64,000 bases of DNA from Paracoccaceae bacterium (GTDB lineage Bacteria; Pseudomonadota; Alphaproteobacteria; Rhodobacterales; Rhodobacteraceae): contig JAAEZA010000016.1 of the NCBI GenBank assembly GCA_018223125.1, positions 1-64,000 on the forward strand. The letters are read 5' to 3'. Positions 30,350 through 38,244 of this stretch are shown in pieces (position 1 is the first letter of the stretch; each line of letters opens with the position of its first letter). A program made the position numbers and the translations under genes. The notes beneath the pieces are model-generated. The model searched no databases. It saw only the letters and a list, made by a program, of their open reading frames with translations, and was not told the DNA's origin.

Positions 30350-33130
30350 TTACTCCGCCGCGATGGCGTCTTCCGCTTTTTCCACCCGCACTGCCGAGAA
30401 TTTGAACTCGGGAATTTTGCCATAGGGATCAAGCGCGGAATTGGTCAGGATATTCGCCGCTGCCTCCACATAGGCAAATGGCAGAAAGACCATATCCTCG
30501 GCCACGGCGCGGTCGGCGCGGGCCATCGTTACAATTGATCCGCGCTTTGTGGACAGGCGGATCATCCCGCCCGGCTCTACCCCCATCTTGCGCAGGGTCT
30601 TGGGATGCAGGGAACAGTTTGCTTCCGGCTCCACCGCATCCAGAACCGTCGCGCGGCGGGTCATGGAACCGGTGTGCCAGTGTTCCAGCTGCCGGCCGGT
30701 GGTCAGGATCATCGGATATTCCGCATCCGGCACGTCATCTGGCGGAATGATGCTGGCAGGGGTGAATTTCGCGCGGCCTTCGGGACGGGGAAAACCGTCG
30801 CCGAACACAATCGCCTGCCCCGGATCGGTGGGAGACAGGGACGGATAGGTCACCGCCTCGTTTTCCAGACGCTCCCATGTAATATTGTCAAGCGATCCCA
30901 TCCCCATCTTCATCTCGGCAAACACCTCGCGCGGGTGGGTGTAGGTCCAGTCCAGCCCCAGCCGTTGCGCCAGTTCCGTGGTAATCGCCCAATCCTCCCG
31001 CGCATTGCCAGGGGGCGGCACAGCGGGCCGTCCCATCTGCACCTGACGGTTGGTATTGGTTACTGTGCCGGTCTTTTCCGCAAAAGCACTGGCGGGCAGG
31101 ATCACATCCGCATAATTCGCGGTTTCGGTCAGGAAGATATCCTGCACCACCAGATGTTCCAGCTTTGCCAGCGCGTCGCGGGCGTGTTCCACATCAGGAT
31201 CGGACATGGCGGGGTTTTCGCCCAGAATATACATGCCGTGGATGTCACCGGCATGGATCGCATCCATGATCTCGACCACGGTCAGGCCTTTTTCGGCGCC
31301 GAAATCCACGTCAGAGTTCCAGATCTCGTTAAACGCGGACCGCACGCCGTCCTCGCCAACGGGCTGGTAATCCGGCAGGAACATCGGGATCATCCCCGCA
31401 TCGGATGCCCCTTGCACGTTGTTCTGCCCGCGCAGCGGATGCAGGCCCGCCCCCGGACGTCCCACCTGCCCTGTCATCAGCGCAAGCGAGATCAGGCAGC
31501 GGGAATTGTCCGTCCCGTGGATGTGCTGGGAAATGCCCATGCCCCAGAAAATCATCCCCGCCTTGGCACCGGCAAAGAGCCGCGCCACTTCTTTCAGTTC
31601 TTCAGCCTCTACGCCGCAGAGTTCAGCCATTTTCTCGGGCGGAAAATCCTTCAGATGGGCCTTTTGCGCCTCCCAGTTCTCGGTATAGGCGGCGATATAC
31701 TGTTTGTCGTAAAGCTCTTCCTCTACGATGGTGTGCATGATCGCATTCAGCATGGCCACATCGGTTCCGGGCCGGAATTTCAGCCGGTGCGTCGCGTATT
31801 TGCCAAGCCCCACGCCGCGCGGGTCCATCACGATCAGCTTGCCGCCCCGTTTGGTAAACTGTTTGAAATAGGTGGCCGCGACGGGATGGTTTTCAATCGG
31901 GTTGGCCCCGATCACAATCGCCACATCCGCATTCTCGATTTCGTTAAACGTGGCCGATACCGCGCCTGATCCGACGTTTTCCATCAGCGCTGCCACGCTG
32001 GAGGCATGGCACAGCCGCGTGCAGTGATCCACGTTGTTGTGCCCAAAGCCCTGACGGATCAATTTCTGGAACAGATAGGCTTCTTCGTTTGAACATTTCG
32101 CAGATCCGAAACCGGCAATGGATTTGCCGCCTTTTTCATCCCGCAGCCTGGCCAGCCCTCCGGCGGCGGCAGTCATGGCTTCATCCCATGTGGCCTCGCG
32201 GAAGAAATCCAGCACGGAATCAGGATGCACGTTCAACCCTTTGGGCGGCGCATCCTCGCGCCGGATCAACGGCTTGGTCAGGCGGTGCTCGTGGTGGATG
32301 TAATCAAACCCGAAGCGCCCCTTCACACAAAGCCGCCCTTCATTTGCAGGGCCGTCGATACCATCGACCCACGCGACTTTTTCGTCCTTGATTTTCAGGC
32401 TGATCTGGCATCCGACACCGCAGAAGGGGCAGACGGATTTCACTTCACGGTCAAAATCCCGACTGTCCCCGACCTGCTGTTCATCCAGCGCTGTAGCGGG
32501 CATCAGCGCGCCTGTCGGGCAGGCCTGCACACATTCCCCGCAGGCAACACAGGTGCTGTCCCCCATCGGATCGTTCATATCAAAGACGACCTGGCTGTCA
32601 TGGCCCCGCCCTGCCATGCCGATCACATCATTGACCTGCACTTCGCGGCAGGCCCGCACGCACAGGTTACACTGGATACAGGCATCCAGATTGACCCGCA
32701 TCGCCACATGGCTGTCGTCCAGCAGCGGGATCCGGTCCGGCTCAAGCGCGGGAAAGCGGCTTTCGCTGACGTTTTGAAGATCGGCCATATCCCAGAAATG
32801 GGAGGATTTGTCGTGCGCCTTCTCACGCTCCGGCTGATCCGCCATCAGCATCTCGATGACCATCTTGCGGGCAGAACCGGCCCGTGCAGACTGGGACTTG
32901 ACCACCATACCTTCAGAGGGTTTGCGGATGCAGGAGGCCACCAGCGTTCGCTCGCCCTCTACCTCGACCATACAGGCGCGGCAATTGCCGTCCGAGCGAT
33001 ACCCTTTCTCGCCGGAGTGGCACAGATGGGGAATCGTCGTGCCTTCCCGTTTCGCCACCTCCCAGATCGTTTCATCCGGCGCGGCCAGAACCACCTGCCC
33101 GTCAAGGGTGAACTCGATTGCATCTGCCAT
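30350..33130 (-). CDS. fdhF: Formate dehydrogenase alpha subunit (molybdopterin, Cys-type, iron-sulfur rich)
   Basis: A 926-residue molybdenum or tungsten enzyme oxidising formate to CO2. The N-terminal [2Fe-2S] domain has Cys 37, 50, 53 and 67. Two ferredoxin clusters follow (CIQCNLCVRAC at 151-161, CVACGECVQACP at 194-205), then the [4Fe-4S]/MGD motif CPFCGVGC at 234-241. The catalytic pair is C374-H375 in HCTRLCHASS; the codon is TGC, so it is not a selenoprotein. The architecture equals FdsA/NuoG-like alpha subunits of NAD-dependent formate dehydrogenase. The expected partners (fdsB, fdsG, fdsD, fdhD) are not adjacent on either side. Confidence 0.95.
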   Translation of the reverse strand: MADAIEFTLDGQVVLAAPDETIWEVAKREGTTIPHLCHSGEKGYRSDGNCRACMVEVEGERTLVASCIRKPSEGMVVKSQSARAGSARKMVIEMLMADQPEREKAHDKSSHFWDMADLQNVSESRFPALEPDRIPLLDDSHVAMRVNLDACIQCNLCVRACREVQVNDVIGMAGRGHDSQVVFDMNDPMGDSTCVACGECVQACPTGALMPATALDEQQVGDSRDFDREVKSVCPFCGVGCQISLKIKDEKVAWVDGIDGPANEGRLCVKGRFGFDYIHHEHRLTKPLIRREDAPPKGLNVHPDSVLDFFREATWDEAMTAAAGGLARLRDEKGGKSIAGFGSAKCSNEEAYLFQKLIRQGFGHNNVDHCTRLCHASSVAALMENVGSGAVSATFNEIENADVAIVIGANPIENHPVAATYFKQFTKRGGKLIVMDPRGVGLGKYATHRLKFRPGTDVAMLNAIMHTIVEEELYDKQYIAAYTENWEAQKAHLKDFPPEKMAELCGVEAEELKEVARLFAGAKAGMIFWGMGISQHIHGTDNSRCLISLALMTGQVGRPGAGLHPLRGQNNVQGASDAGMIPMFLPDYQPVGEDGVRSAFNEIWNSDVDFGAEKGLTVVEIMDAIHAGDIHGMYILGENPAMSDPDVEHARDALAKLEHLVVQDIFLTETANYADVILPASAFAEKTGTVTNTNRQVQMGRPAVPPPGNAREDWAITTELAQRLGLDWTYTHPREVFAEMKMGMGSLDNITWERLENEAVTYPSLSPTDPGQAIVFGDGFPRPEGRAKFTPASIIPPDDVPDAEYPMILTTGRQLEHWHTGSMTRRATVLDAVEPEANCSLHPKTLRKMGVEPGGMIRLSTKRGSIVTMARADRAVAEDMVFLPFAYVEAAANILTNSALDPYGKIPEFKFSAVRVEKAEDAIAAE

Positions 33131-33332
33131 GGCAAGGCCTCCCGCGTATTCCTTCAGTTGCTGATGTTAGAGCATACCCGACCGGTTTCGCAAAGCGAAG
33201 AACCGACCAATAAGCACCTGTTTACGCGCCTGCCCCCGCATTGCCTGCACCCGAGCTGCGGTTCGGGCTGGAAGCCGCGCGCGATATGCGCCAGAGTTTG
33301 GCGGAACAACCAGAAGCAAGGAGCGGCGTTAA

Positions 33333-34406
33333 ATGGTACATCTCTGGGTTCGCGCAGAACAGCGCCCTGCCGAACAGCGGGTCGGTGTCACACCGGAAGG
33401 CGTCCGCGCAATGCTGGAGGCAGGTTTCAGGGTCACGGTAGAGGACACCGCCGACCGCGCCATCCCGATCAGCGCCTATCAGGCCACCGGCTGTGATATT
33501 GCAGCGGCGGGCGACTGGCAGGAAGCGCCTGACGATGTCATCGTGTTCGGGCTGAAGGAACTGGATCCGGACGGGCCGGACTTGCGCCACCGGCATATCA
33601 TGTTCGGCCATGCCTATAAGGGACAGGCGGACGGGCCGGCGCTGTTACGGCGGTTCAGAAACGGCGGCGGGGCGCTTTACGATCTGGAATACCTGACCGA
33701 ACCGTCAGGGCGCCGCGTCGCGGCTTTCGGCTATTGGGCCGGTTTTGCAGGGGCCGCCGTCGGGATGAAAGTCTGGGCGGCGCAGCAGGCTGGCCCTACT
33801 CCCGGTCCTGATCGTATCGGGGTCTATTCGGGGCGCGATGCCTTGGTGGCAGAATTACAAAGCGAACTGGATCAAGCCCTGTCCGGCGGGGCCAATCAGC
33901 CCGATATGATCGTTGTCGGCGCGCTTGGGCGGGTGGGCAGCGGCGCATGTGATCTGGCGGCAGCCCTTGGCCTGACGGTTACGAAATGGGATATGGCGGA
34001 AACGGCACATGGTGGCCCGTTCCCCGAGATCCTGAACCATACGCTGTTTGTGAATTGCATACTTGCCACTCCGGATGTTCCGGTTTTCGTTCCTAAAACC
34101 GCCCCTGATGGCCCGCGCAAGCTGACCGTGGTTGCCGATGTAAGTTGCGACCCGAGTTCGCCATACAACCCGATCCCGATCTACAATGAATCCTCCACCT
34201 TTGATGCGCCGGTCACACGGGTGACTCAAGGCCCACAGCCGCTGGATGTAACCGCAATCGACAACCTGCCTTCCCTGCTGCCAGTAGAAAGCTCACAAGA
34301 TTACGCCGCCCAGCTCTTACCGTCGCTTTTGACGCTTAACAGAATGGACAGTGGCGTCTGGGCCCGCGCACGGCAGGTGTTCGACACCCACATCGCACAA
34401 GTCTAG
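33333..34406 (+). CDS. Saccharopine dehydrogenase (NAD+, L-lysine-forming) family protein
   Basis: A 357-residue protein resembling fungal Lys1 and related alanine-dehydrogenase-fold enzymes. The N-terminus has VHLWVRAEQRPAEQRVGVTPEGVRAMLEAGFRVTVE. In the centre, HIMFGHAYKGQ and LYDLEYLTEPSGRRVAAFGYWAGFAGAAVGM match the family. The C-terminal part has VVADVSCDPSSPYNPIPIY and FDAPVTRV. It would interconvert saccharopine with lysine and 2-oxoglutarate. No LYS9-type or LKR partner is adjacent. AAGGAG lies 10 bases before the ATG. Its TAG stop shares CTAG (34403-34406) with the convergent SDR gene. Confidence 0.87.
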   Translation: MVHLWVRAEQRPAEQRVGVTPEGVRAMLEAGFRVTVEDTADRAIPISAYQATGCDIAAAGDWQEAPDDVIVFGLKELDPDGPDLRHRHIMFGHAYKGQADGPALLRRFRNGGGALYDLEYLTEPSGRRVAAFGYWAGFAGAAVGMKVWAAQQAGPTPGPDRIGVYSGRDALVAELQSELDQALSGGANQPDMIVVGALGRVGSGACDLAAALGLTVTKWDMAETAHGGPFPEILNHTLFVNCILATPDVPVFVPKTAPDGPRKLTVVADVSCDPSSPYNPIPIYNESSTFDAPVTRVTQGPQPLDVTAIDNLPSLLPVESSQDYAAQLLPSLLTLNRMDSGVWARARQVFDTHIAQV

Positions 34407-35134
34407 CCCTTGCCGAACAGCCGGTAATAAAGCGGCGCAGGCAGAAAGTTTGCGCCGCGAAAGAGCCACGAAAACACCCTTGGAAAATTGGTCTGGAACC
34501 GGCGCGATTGCATGGCGGCAACCACATGATCCGCGGCCTGTTCCGGCCCCATCACAAAGGGCATCTTAAAGTCGTTCTTGTCGGTCAGACGGGTTTTTAT
34601 AAAGCCCGGATTAACCAGTTGCACCTTAACATTCGTCCTGACGGTCTCGGCATGCAGGTTCTCTGCCAGATGCATGACACCTGCCTTGCTGGCCCCGTAG
34701 CCTATCGCACCGGGAAGGCCGCGAAACCCTGACAGGCTGCCGATCAGCACCACATGGCCGCGATCCTGTGCAATCATCTGTGGCACCACAGCCCCCATCA
34801 CCCGCGCAGCCCCCGTGAAATTGATGTCGCACATGGCCTCAACCGCTTCACCGTCCCAGTCTGCCGCCGCCATCGGCCAGTATACACCGGCGACAAAAAT
34901 CACCCCGTCCAGAGGGCCAATCTCTCCCGCCACTTTACGGACCTCATCAAGATTGCGCACATCAAGCGGATGAACCGTAGACGCGGAGGGCAGGCTGTCA
35001 GACAGATCTTTCAGCCGGTCCTCGCTGCGCGCGCTTAACGCCAGTTCCACGCCCCGTGCCGACAGTTTCTCTGCCACCGCGCGGCCCAATCCTTCGGAGG
35101 CCCCGACCAGCCAGTATCTCTGCCCCGCCTGCAT
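34403..35134 (-). CDS. Short-chain dehydrogenase/reductase, last gene of the putative RpoE operon
   Basis: A 243-residue classical SDR. The nucleotide-binding glycine motif is VGASEGLGRAVA at residues 11-21. The NAG-like VFVAGVYWP segment, a catalytic Ser in LIGSLSGF and YGASKAG (Tyr-x3-Lys) follow in order. A C-terminal extension with FSWLFRGANFLP could associate with the membrane. Its ATG overlaps the DUF3833 stop by one base (TGATG). The R. sphaeroides RpoE-dependent RSP_1087-1091 operon also contains an SDR. The substrate is unknown. Confidence 0.9.
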   Translation of the reverse strand: MQAGQRYWLVGASEGLGRAVAEKLSARGVELALSARSEDRLKDLSDSLPSASTVHPLDVRNLDEVRKVAGEIGPLDGVIFVAGVYWPMAAADWDGEAVEAMCDINFTGAARVMGAVVPQMIAQDRGHVVLIGSLSGFRGLPGAIGYGASKAGVMHLAENLHAETVRTNVKVQLVNPGFIKTRLTDKNDFKMPFVMGPEQAADHVVAAMQSRRFQTNFPRVFSWLFRGANFLPAPLYYRLFGKG

Positions 35135-35694
35135 CAGACAGGCTCCGGCCGGATGGTTGCCACCAGTTCCGCAACCTTGATCCCGAACTTGCGCATCTGG
35201 CTGCGGTTTACCAGCGATCCGTTGTCCAGCAGATAGATCCAGTCCGTCACGTCCAGTTCATGTCCGCCTGCACTTTCCGTCAGTTTGATACGGTATTTCA
35301 ACCGAATAGCCGATCCCATCTGCACACCCTCTCCGGTGCCGATCACATCCGGCGCGGTCGCCTTGAAGGTGTTGTCATTTGCGCTGGTCAAAGTCCACTC
35401 ACGCCGCTGTTCCGTACCACTGTCATAGCAGAAATTCTCAACCAGCGTGCCGGTGTTCCCCTGCCAGCTTCCCTGCATCCGCGCTGTGAAACGGGAGGAC
35501 ACGCGGCCAAAGGGTCCATATAGCACGCCATCGCACGACATAGGGCCGTTCAGGTGACGGCGGATGTCGAACACGGGTCCGTCTTTCGCATAATCCTGCG
35601 GGCGTTGCGCTGGGAAACCGGTGAACCGTTCTCTCAGCCAGCACAAAAACAAAATCAGGCCAGCCCCCAGAATGAACAGGATCAGATCAGGCAT
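35134..35694 (-). CDS. DUF3833 family protein
   Basis: A 186-residue protein. One N-terminal transmembrane segment (LILFILGAGLILFLCWL) anchors a soluble domain that is predicted to be periplasmic. The domain carries family features GPMSCDGVLYGPFGRVSSRFTARMQGSW and an EWTLTSANDNTFKATAPDVIGTGEG segment, suggesting a lipocalin-like beta barrel. The family recurs in RpoE/ChrR-linked operons with the flavoprotein, DUF1365 and chalcone-isomerase-like genes, which makes a lipid-related role plausible. It overlaps the MFS gene by 8 bp at its start. Confidence 0.85.
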   Translation of the reverse strand: MPDLILFILGAGLILFLCWLRERFTGFPAQRPQDYAKDGPVFDIRRHLNGPMSCDGVLYGPFGRVSSRFTARMQGSWQGNTGTLVENFCYDSGTEQRREWTLTSANDNTFKATAPDVIGTGEGVQMGSAIRLKYRIKLTESAGGHELDVTDWIYLLDNGSLVNRSQMRKFGIKVAELVATIRPEPV

Positions 35695-36934
35695 GACAAC
35701 TCTCCTCTATCGGGGTCCAGTACAGGACGGCCAAAGCAATGGATTTCAATACAGACGGGACCGCCGCATAGGTCAGGGTCAACATCCAGAGCACCTGCGG
35801 CGGGTTCGGCTGGACAGTGGAAAAACCGGAGTGATCCAGCAACGGCAGGACAGTTGCAGCAGCAATCGCAAGGGTCAGCTTGGCGCAGAAATTCCAAAGT
35901 CCGAATGCCTGACCTCCGGCGCCGTAAACCCGCTCCACCCGTGCGGAAAACAGAGCTGGCAGCAGCGTCATATCCGCGCCCAGCGCCGCGCCGGACGCCA
36001 GACACACCAGTGCAAAGGGCCAGACATCCCCCTGCCCCAGCGTGATGGCAAAGCTGAAGGCAACAATCGACAGTCCCATGCCGGAAAGCAGCGCCCGGCG
36101 CACCCCGCGCAACGCAGCAATCCGCGCCCAGAAGGGAACAGAAACAGCCGCAGCTACGAAAAACACCAGTAACAGCGGTCCGGCGGCGGTCTGATGGCCA
36201 AGACGGTATTCCACAAAAAACAGGAACAGGCTGGCGCTGACCGCAGCCGGAGCAGCATTCAACAAGCCCACCAGCAACAACCGTCGCAGGACGGGATCGG
36301 CCAGCAAGGCCGCAATACTGCCCCGTTGCGGTCGCCGTGCCGGGGCCTGCCATTCGCTGCGCATCAGGGCCGCACCCGCTGCCGCCGCGATTGAAAAAAC
36401 AAACGCAAACAAGGCCAACGGGGCGCTAAAACCCGCGTAGAGGAATAGGGTCGGCAGGATCGCTGCAAGACAAATCCCTGCCAGACTGCCGCTTTCACGC
36501 CAGCCCGCCAGCCGCAAATGCCCTTCCGGCCCGAGCGTATTTCCTTTTGTGATTCCGCGCGCGTAAAACAGGACCGACAGGGCGCTGAAAGCTGTGAAAA
36601 GAACCGCCAGACACAGGATGAACCAGAGCAGCGGATCAATCGGCGCAGTCACAGCGAACAAGCCGACCATCGCTAACGCCAGCAAAGCAGTCATTCCACC
36701 CGCAAACAGGCCACGCCAAGCCCCCAGATGGTCAACCACCCATCCCAAGACGGGATCCTGTGCGAAATCCAGTACCCGAAGCCCCAATAGTGCAACACCG
36801 ATCGCTGACAGGCTAAGGTCATAGCGGTCCACATAGAACTTCGGCGCATGGATATAAAGCGGCAGTCCCGCCGCAGCGAGAACGCCGGCAAAGGCAGTAT
36901 AACGGTGCAGACCAAGACGGATCCCACGCTCCAT
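35687..36934 (-). CDS. MFS transporter, glycoside-pentoside-hexuronide (GPH)-like
   Basis: A 415-residue protein with about 12 hydrophobic segments. The opening GLPLYIHAPKFYVDRYDLSLSAIGVALLGLRVLDFAQDPVLGWVVD is that of the GPH cation symporter group (MFS_2). The substrate is not evident; relatives in RpoE-controlled clusters have none assigned. Its ATG directly abuts the stop of the upstream gene (TGA-ATG), so it is translated with the operon. Confidence 0.88.
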   Translation of the reverse strand: MERGIRLGLHRYTAFAGVLAAAGLPLYIHAPKFYVDRYDLSLSAIGVALLGLRVLDFAQDPVLGWVVDHLGAWRGLFAGGMTALLALAMVGLFAVTAPIDPLLWFILCLAVLFTAFSALSVLFYARGITKGNTLGPEGHLRLAGWRESGSLAGICLAAILPTLFLYAGFSAPLALFAFVFSIAAAAGAALMRSEWQAPARRPQRGSIAALLADPVLRRLLLVGLLNAAPAAVSASLFLFFVEYRLGHQTAAGPLLLVFFVAAAVSVPFWARIAALRGVRRALLSGMGLSIVAFSFAITLGQGDVWPFALVCLASGAALGADMTLLPALFSARVERVYGAGGQAFGLWNFCAKLTLAIAAATVLPLLDHSGFSTVQPNPPQVLWMLTLTYAAVPSVLKSIALAVLYWTPIEESCHA

Positions 36935-37483
36935 TCAGCTTTGCCCCTTCAGTCTGGAGGCCGCCCGCGCATCCCGCGAGGTCGGCGCGAGCCAGATACC
37001 AAAGAACCGGTCCCGCAGGCGCGGATAGGCCAGCGTGCAGGTCTTGCGACCATTCACAAACAGGCTGGCGCGATCCGGCCCTTGGGATACCCCCGTGACC
37101 CGCACGCCCCTGTCCACATCCACAAGGCAGTTGCGGAGCCGCTGTTCAAATGCGCCGTGATCGGAAACGCGGCCCCCTTCTACCCTGACGATTTCCTTAA
37201 CCGTGGTTCTTGCCAGCAGTTCGGCGCTGAACGGATAGGCATAGCGCAGGCTGAGCGCAAAAGGCTTGCGCTGGTCGAATGTCCCTGCGGATGGGGTCCA
37301 AAGCTCTGCATCGTAAAGCTTTCTGCCCCACAGCCGAGCGCTGGCTGTTCCTTGCAGTGACGCAGCACCGAGTGATCGGGCGACCTCTGCCGGTGCGGAT
37401 TGCGCCAATGCCTGCCCCGTATTCAACGAAGCCGAAAGAACAGCAAATAGAAAGGCTGCGAAAACAATCCCTGTAAATTTCAT
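36935..37483 (-). CDS. Chalcone isomerase-like periplasmic protein
   Basis: A 182-residue protein after a Sec signal peptide (MKFTGIVFAAFLFAVLSAS with a cut near ALA/QSA). The middle shows the bacterial chalcone-isomerase-like pattern: LWGRKLYDAELWTPSAG, FALSLRYAYPFSAELLARTTVKEI and VTGVSQGPDRASLFVNGRKTCTLAYPRLRDRFFGIWL. The start is the ATG at 37483, which overlaps the DUF1365 stop (ATGA) and has GGAGGTGTC before it. Homologues of the fold bind fatty acids in plants, so a periplasmic lipid-binding or -modifying role is a fair guess. Confidence 0.85.
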   Translation of the reverse strand: MKFTGIVFAAFLFAVLSASLNTGQALAQSAPAEVARSLGAASLQGTASARLWGRKLYDAELWTPSAGTFDQRKPFALSLRYAYPFSAELLARTTVKEIVRVEGGRVSDHGAFEQRLRNCLVDVDRGVRVTGVSQGPDRASLFVNGRKTCTLAYPRLRDRFFGIWLAPTSRDARAASRLKGQS

Positions 37484-38244
37484 GACGACACCTCCTGTTC
37501 GGGCGGTTCCGGCCGGTTGCGAAAACCCGCCCCCTTCCACCAGAGCCGCAGTGCCTGCCAGTAAATCAGTCCGAGCACCCGCAAAGAGCCGAACGGCCGC
37601 GCCAGTGCCATTCCAAGGATAGAGCGGTTGGACAAGGGCCGCCGCTTGCCGTGGAACGTAGCGATCACCCCGCTCTCCTTGCTGCGGAAATCTATGACGA
37701 TACCGATATGCCGGTCTGTCACATCAAAGCGGAAGCTGTATTCGCCGCTGACAGGCTGGAACGGCGACACATGAAATATCTTGCGGGCCTTCAACCGGTC
37801 CGTGGGCAGGATTGTCGCCAGATCAGTGTGATGGCACAGATAGGAATGACGGTCCCCGTAGGTGTTGTTTACCTCGGCAATGACAACTCGCAGGGTATCT
37901 TGGGCATCAAACACCAGCCAGAAACTGACCGGGTTGAAGACATGACCGAAAATACGCGGTTGGGCCAGCAACAGGATTTTTCCGTTACACTGCGCATCCA
38001 TGCCCAGTGTGACAAGTATCCCGCGCACCCATTCCACACCCTGCCCCGCACCGCGCGCGCCGCCGTGATCTATATCGTGGAGCGCAGTCAGGTTGGCACG
38101 GTTGCGCGAGAACAGGAACGGTTTGGGGGCATCCCCGGACAGATCAGACAACACATAATCCACACGGTATCGAAAGGCGTTTTTCACCACCCCGTGCCGC
38201 CCGTGATAGGTGGTTGCGCAGATATGTTCGGGGGTTACGCCCAT
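37480..38244 (-). CDS. DUF1365 family protein
   Basis: A 254-residue protein starting near the family signature HGRHGVVKNAFRYRVDYVLSDL, then LLAQPRIFGHVFNPVSFWLVFD, VIAEVNNTYGDRHSYL and KIFHVSPFQPVSGEYSFRF. No enzyme activity is established to my knowledge. It overlaps the preceding flavoprotein gene by 10 bp and the next by 4 bp. DUF1365 genes pair with a NAD(P)/FAD oxidoreductase and often a Cfa-like methyltransferase in fatty-acid-modifying loci; the methyltransferase is absent here. Confidence 0.88.
   Translation of the reverse strand: MGVTPEHICATTYHGRHGVVKNAFRYRVDYVLSDLSGDAPKPFLFSRNRANLTALHDIDHGGARGAGQGVEWVRGILVTLGMDAQCNGKILLLAQPRIFGHVFNPVSFWLVFDAQDTLRVVIAEVNNTYGDRHSYLCHHTDLATILPTDRLKARKIFHVSPFQPVSGEYSFRFDVTDRHIGIVIDFRSKESGVIATFHGKRRPLSNRSILGMALARPFGSLRVLGLIYWQALRLWWKGAGFRNRPEPPEQEVSS

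Noticed and set aside
31998-32024. Possible selenocysteine at the formate dehydrogenase active site
   Set aside because: The codon is TGC (cysteine), and no in-frame TGA occurs.
32225-33496. 423-codon plus-strand open frame opposite the formate dehydrogenase gene
   Set aside because: It overlaps the Fe-S domains of a certain gene, then runs out of frame into the saccharopine dehydrogenase gene.
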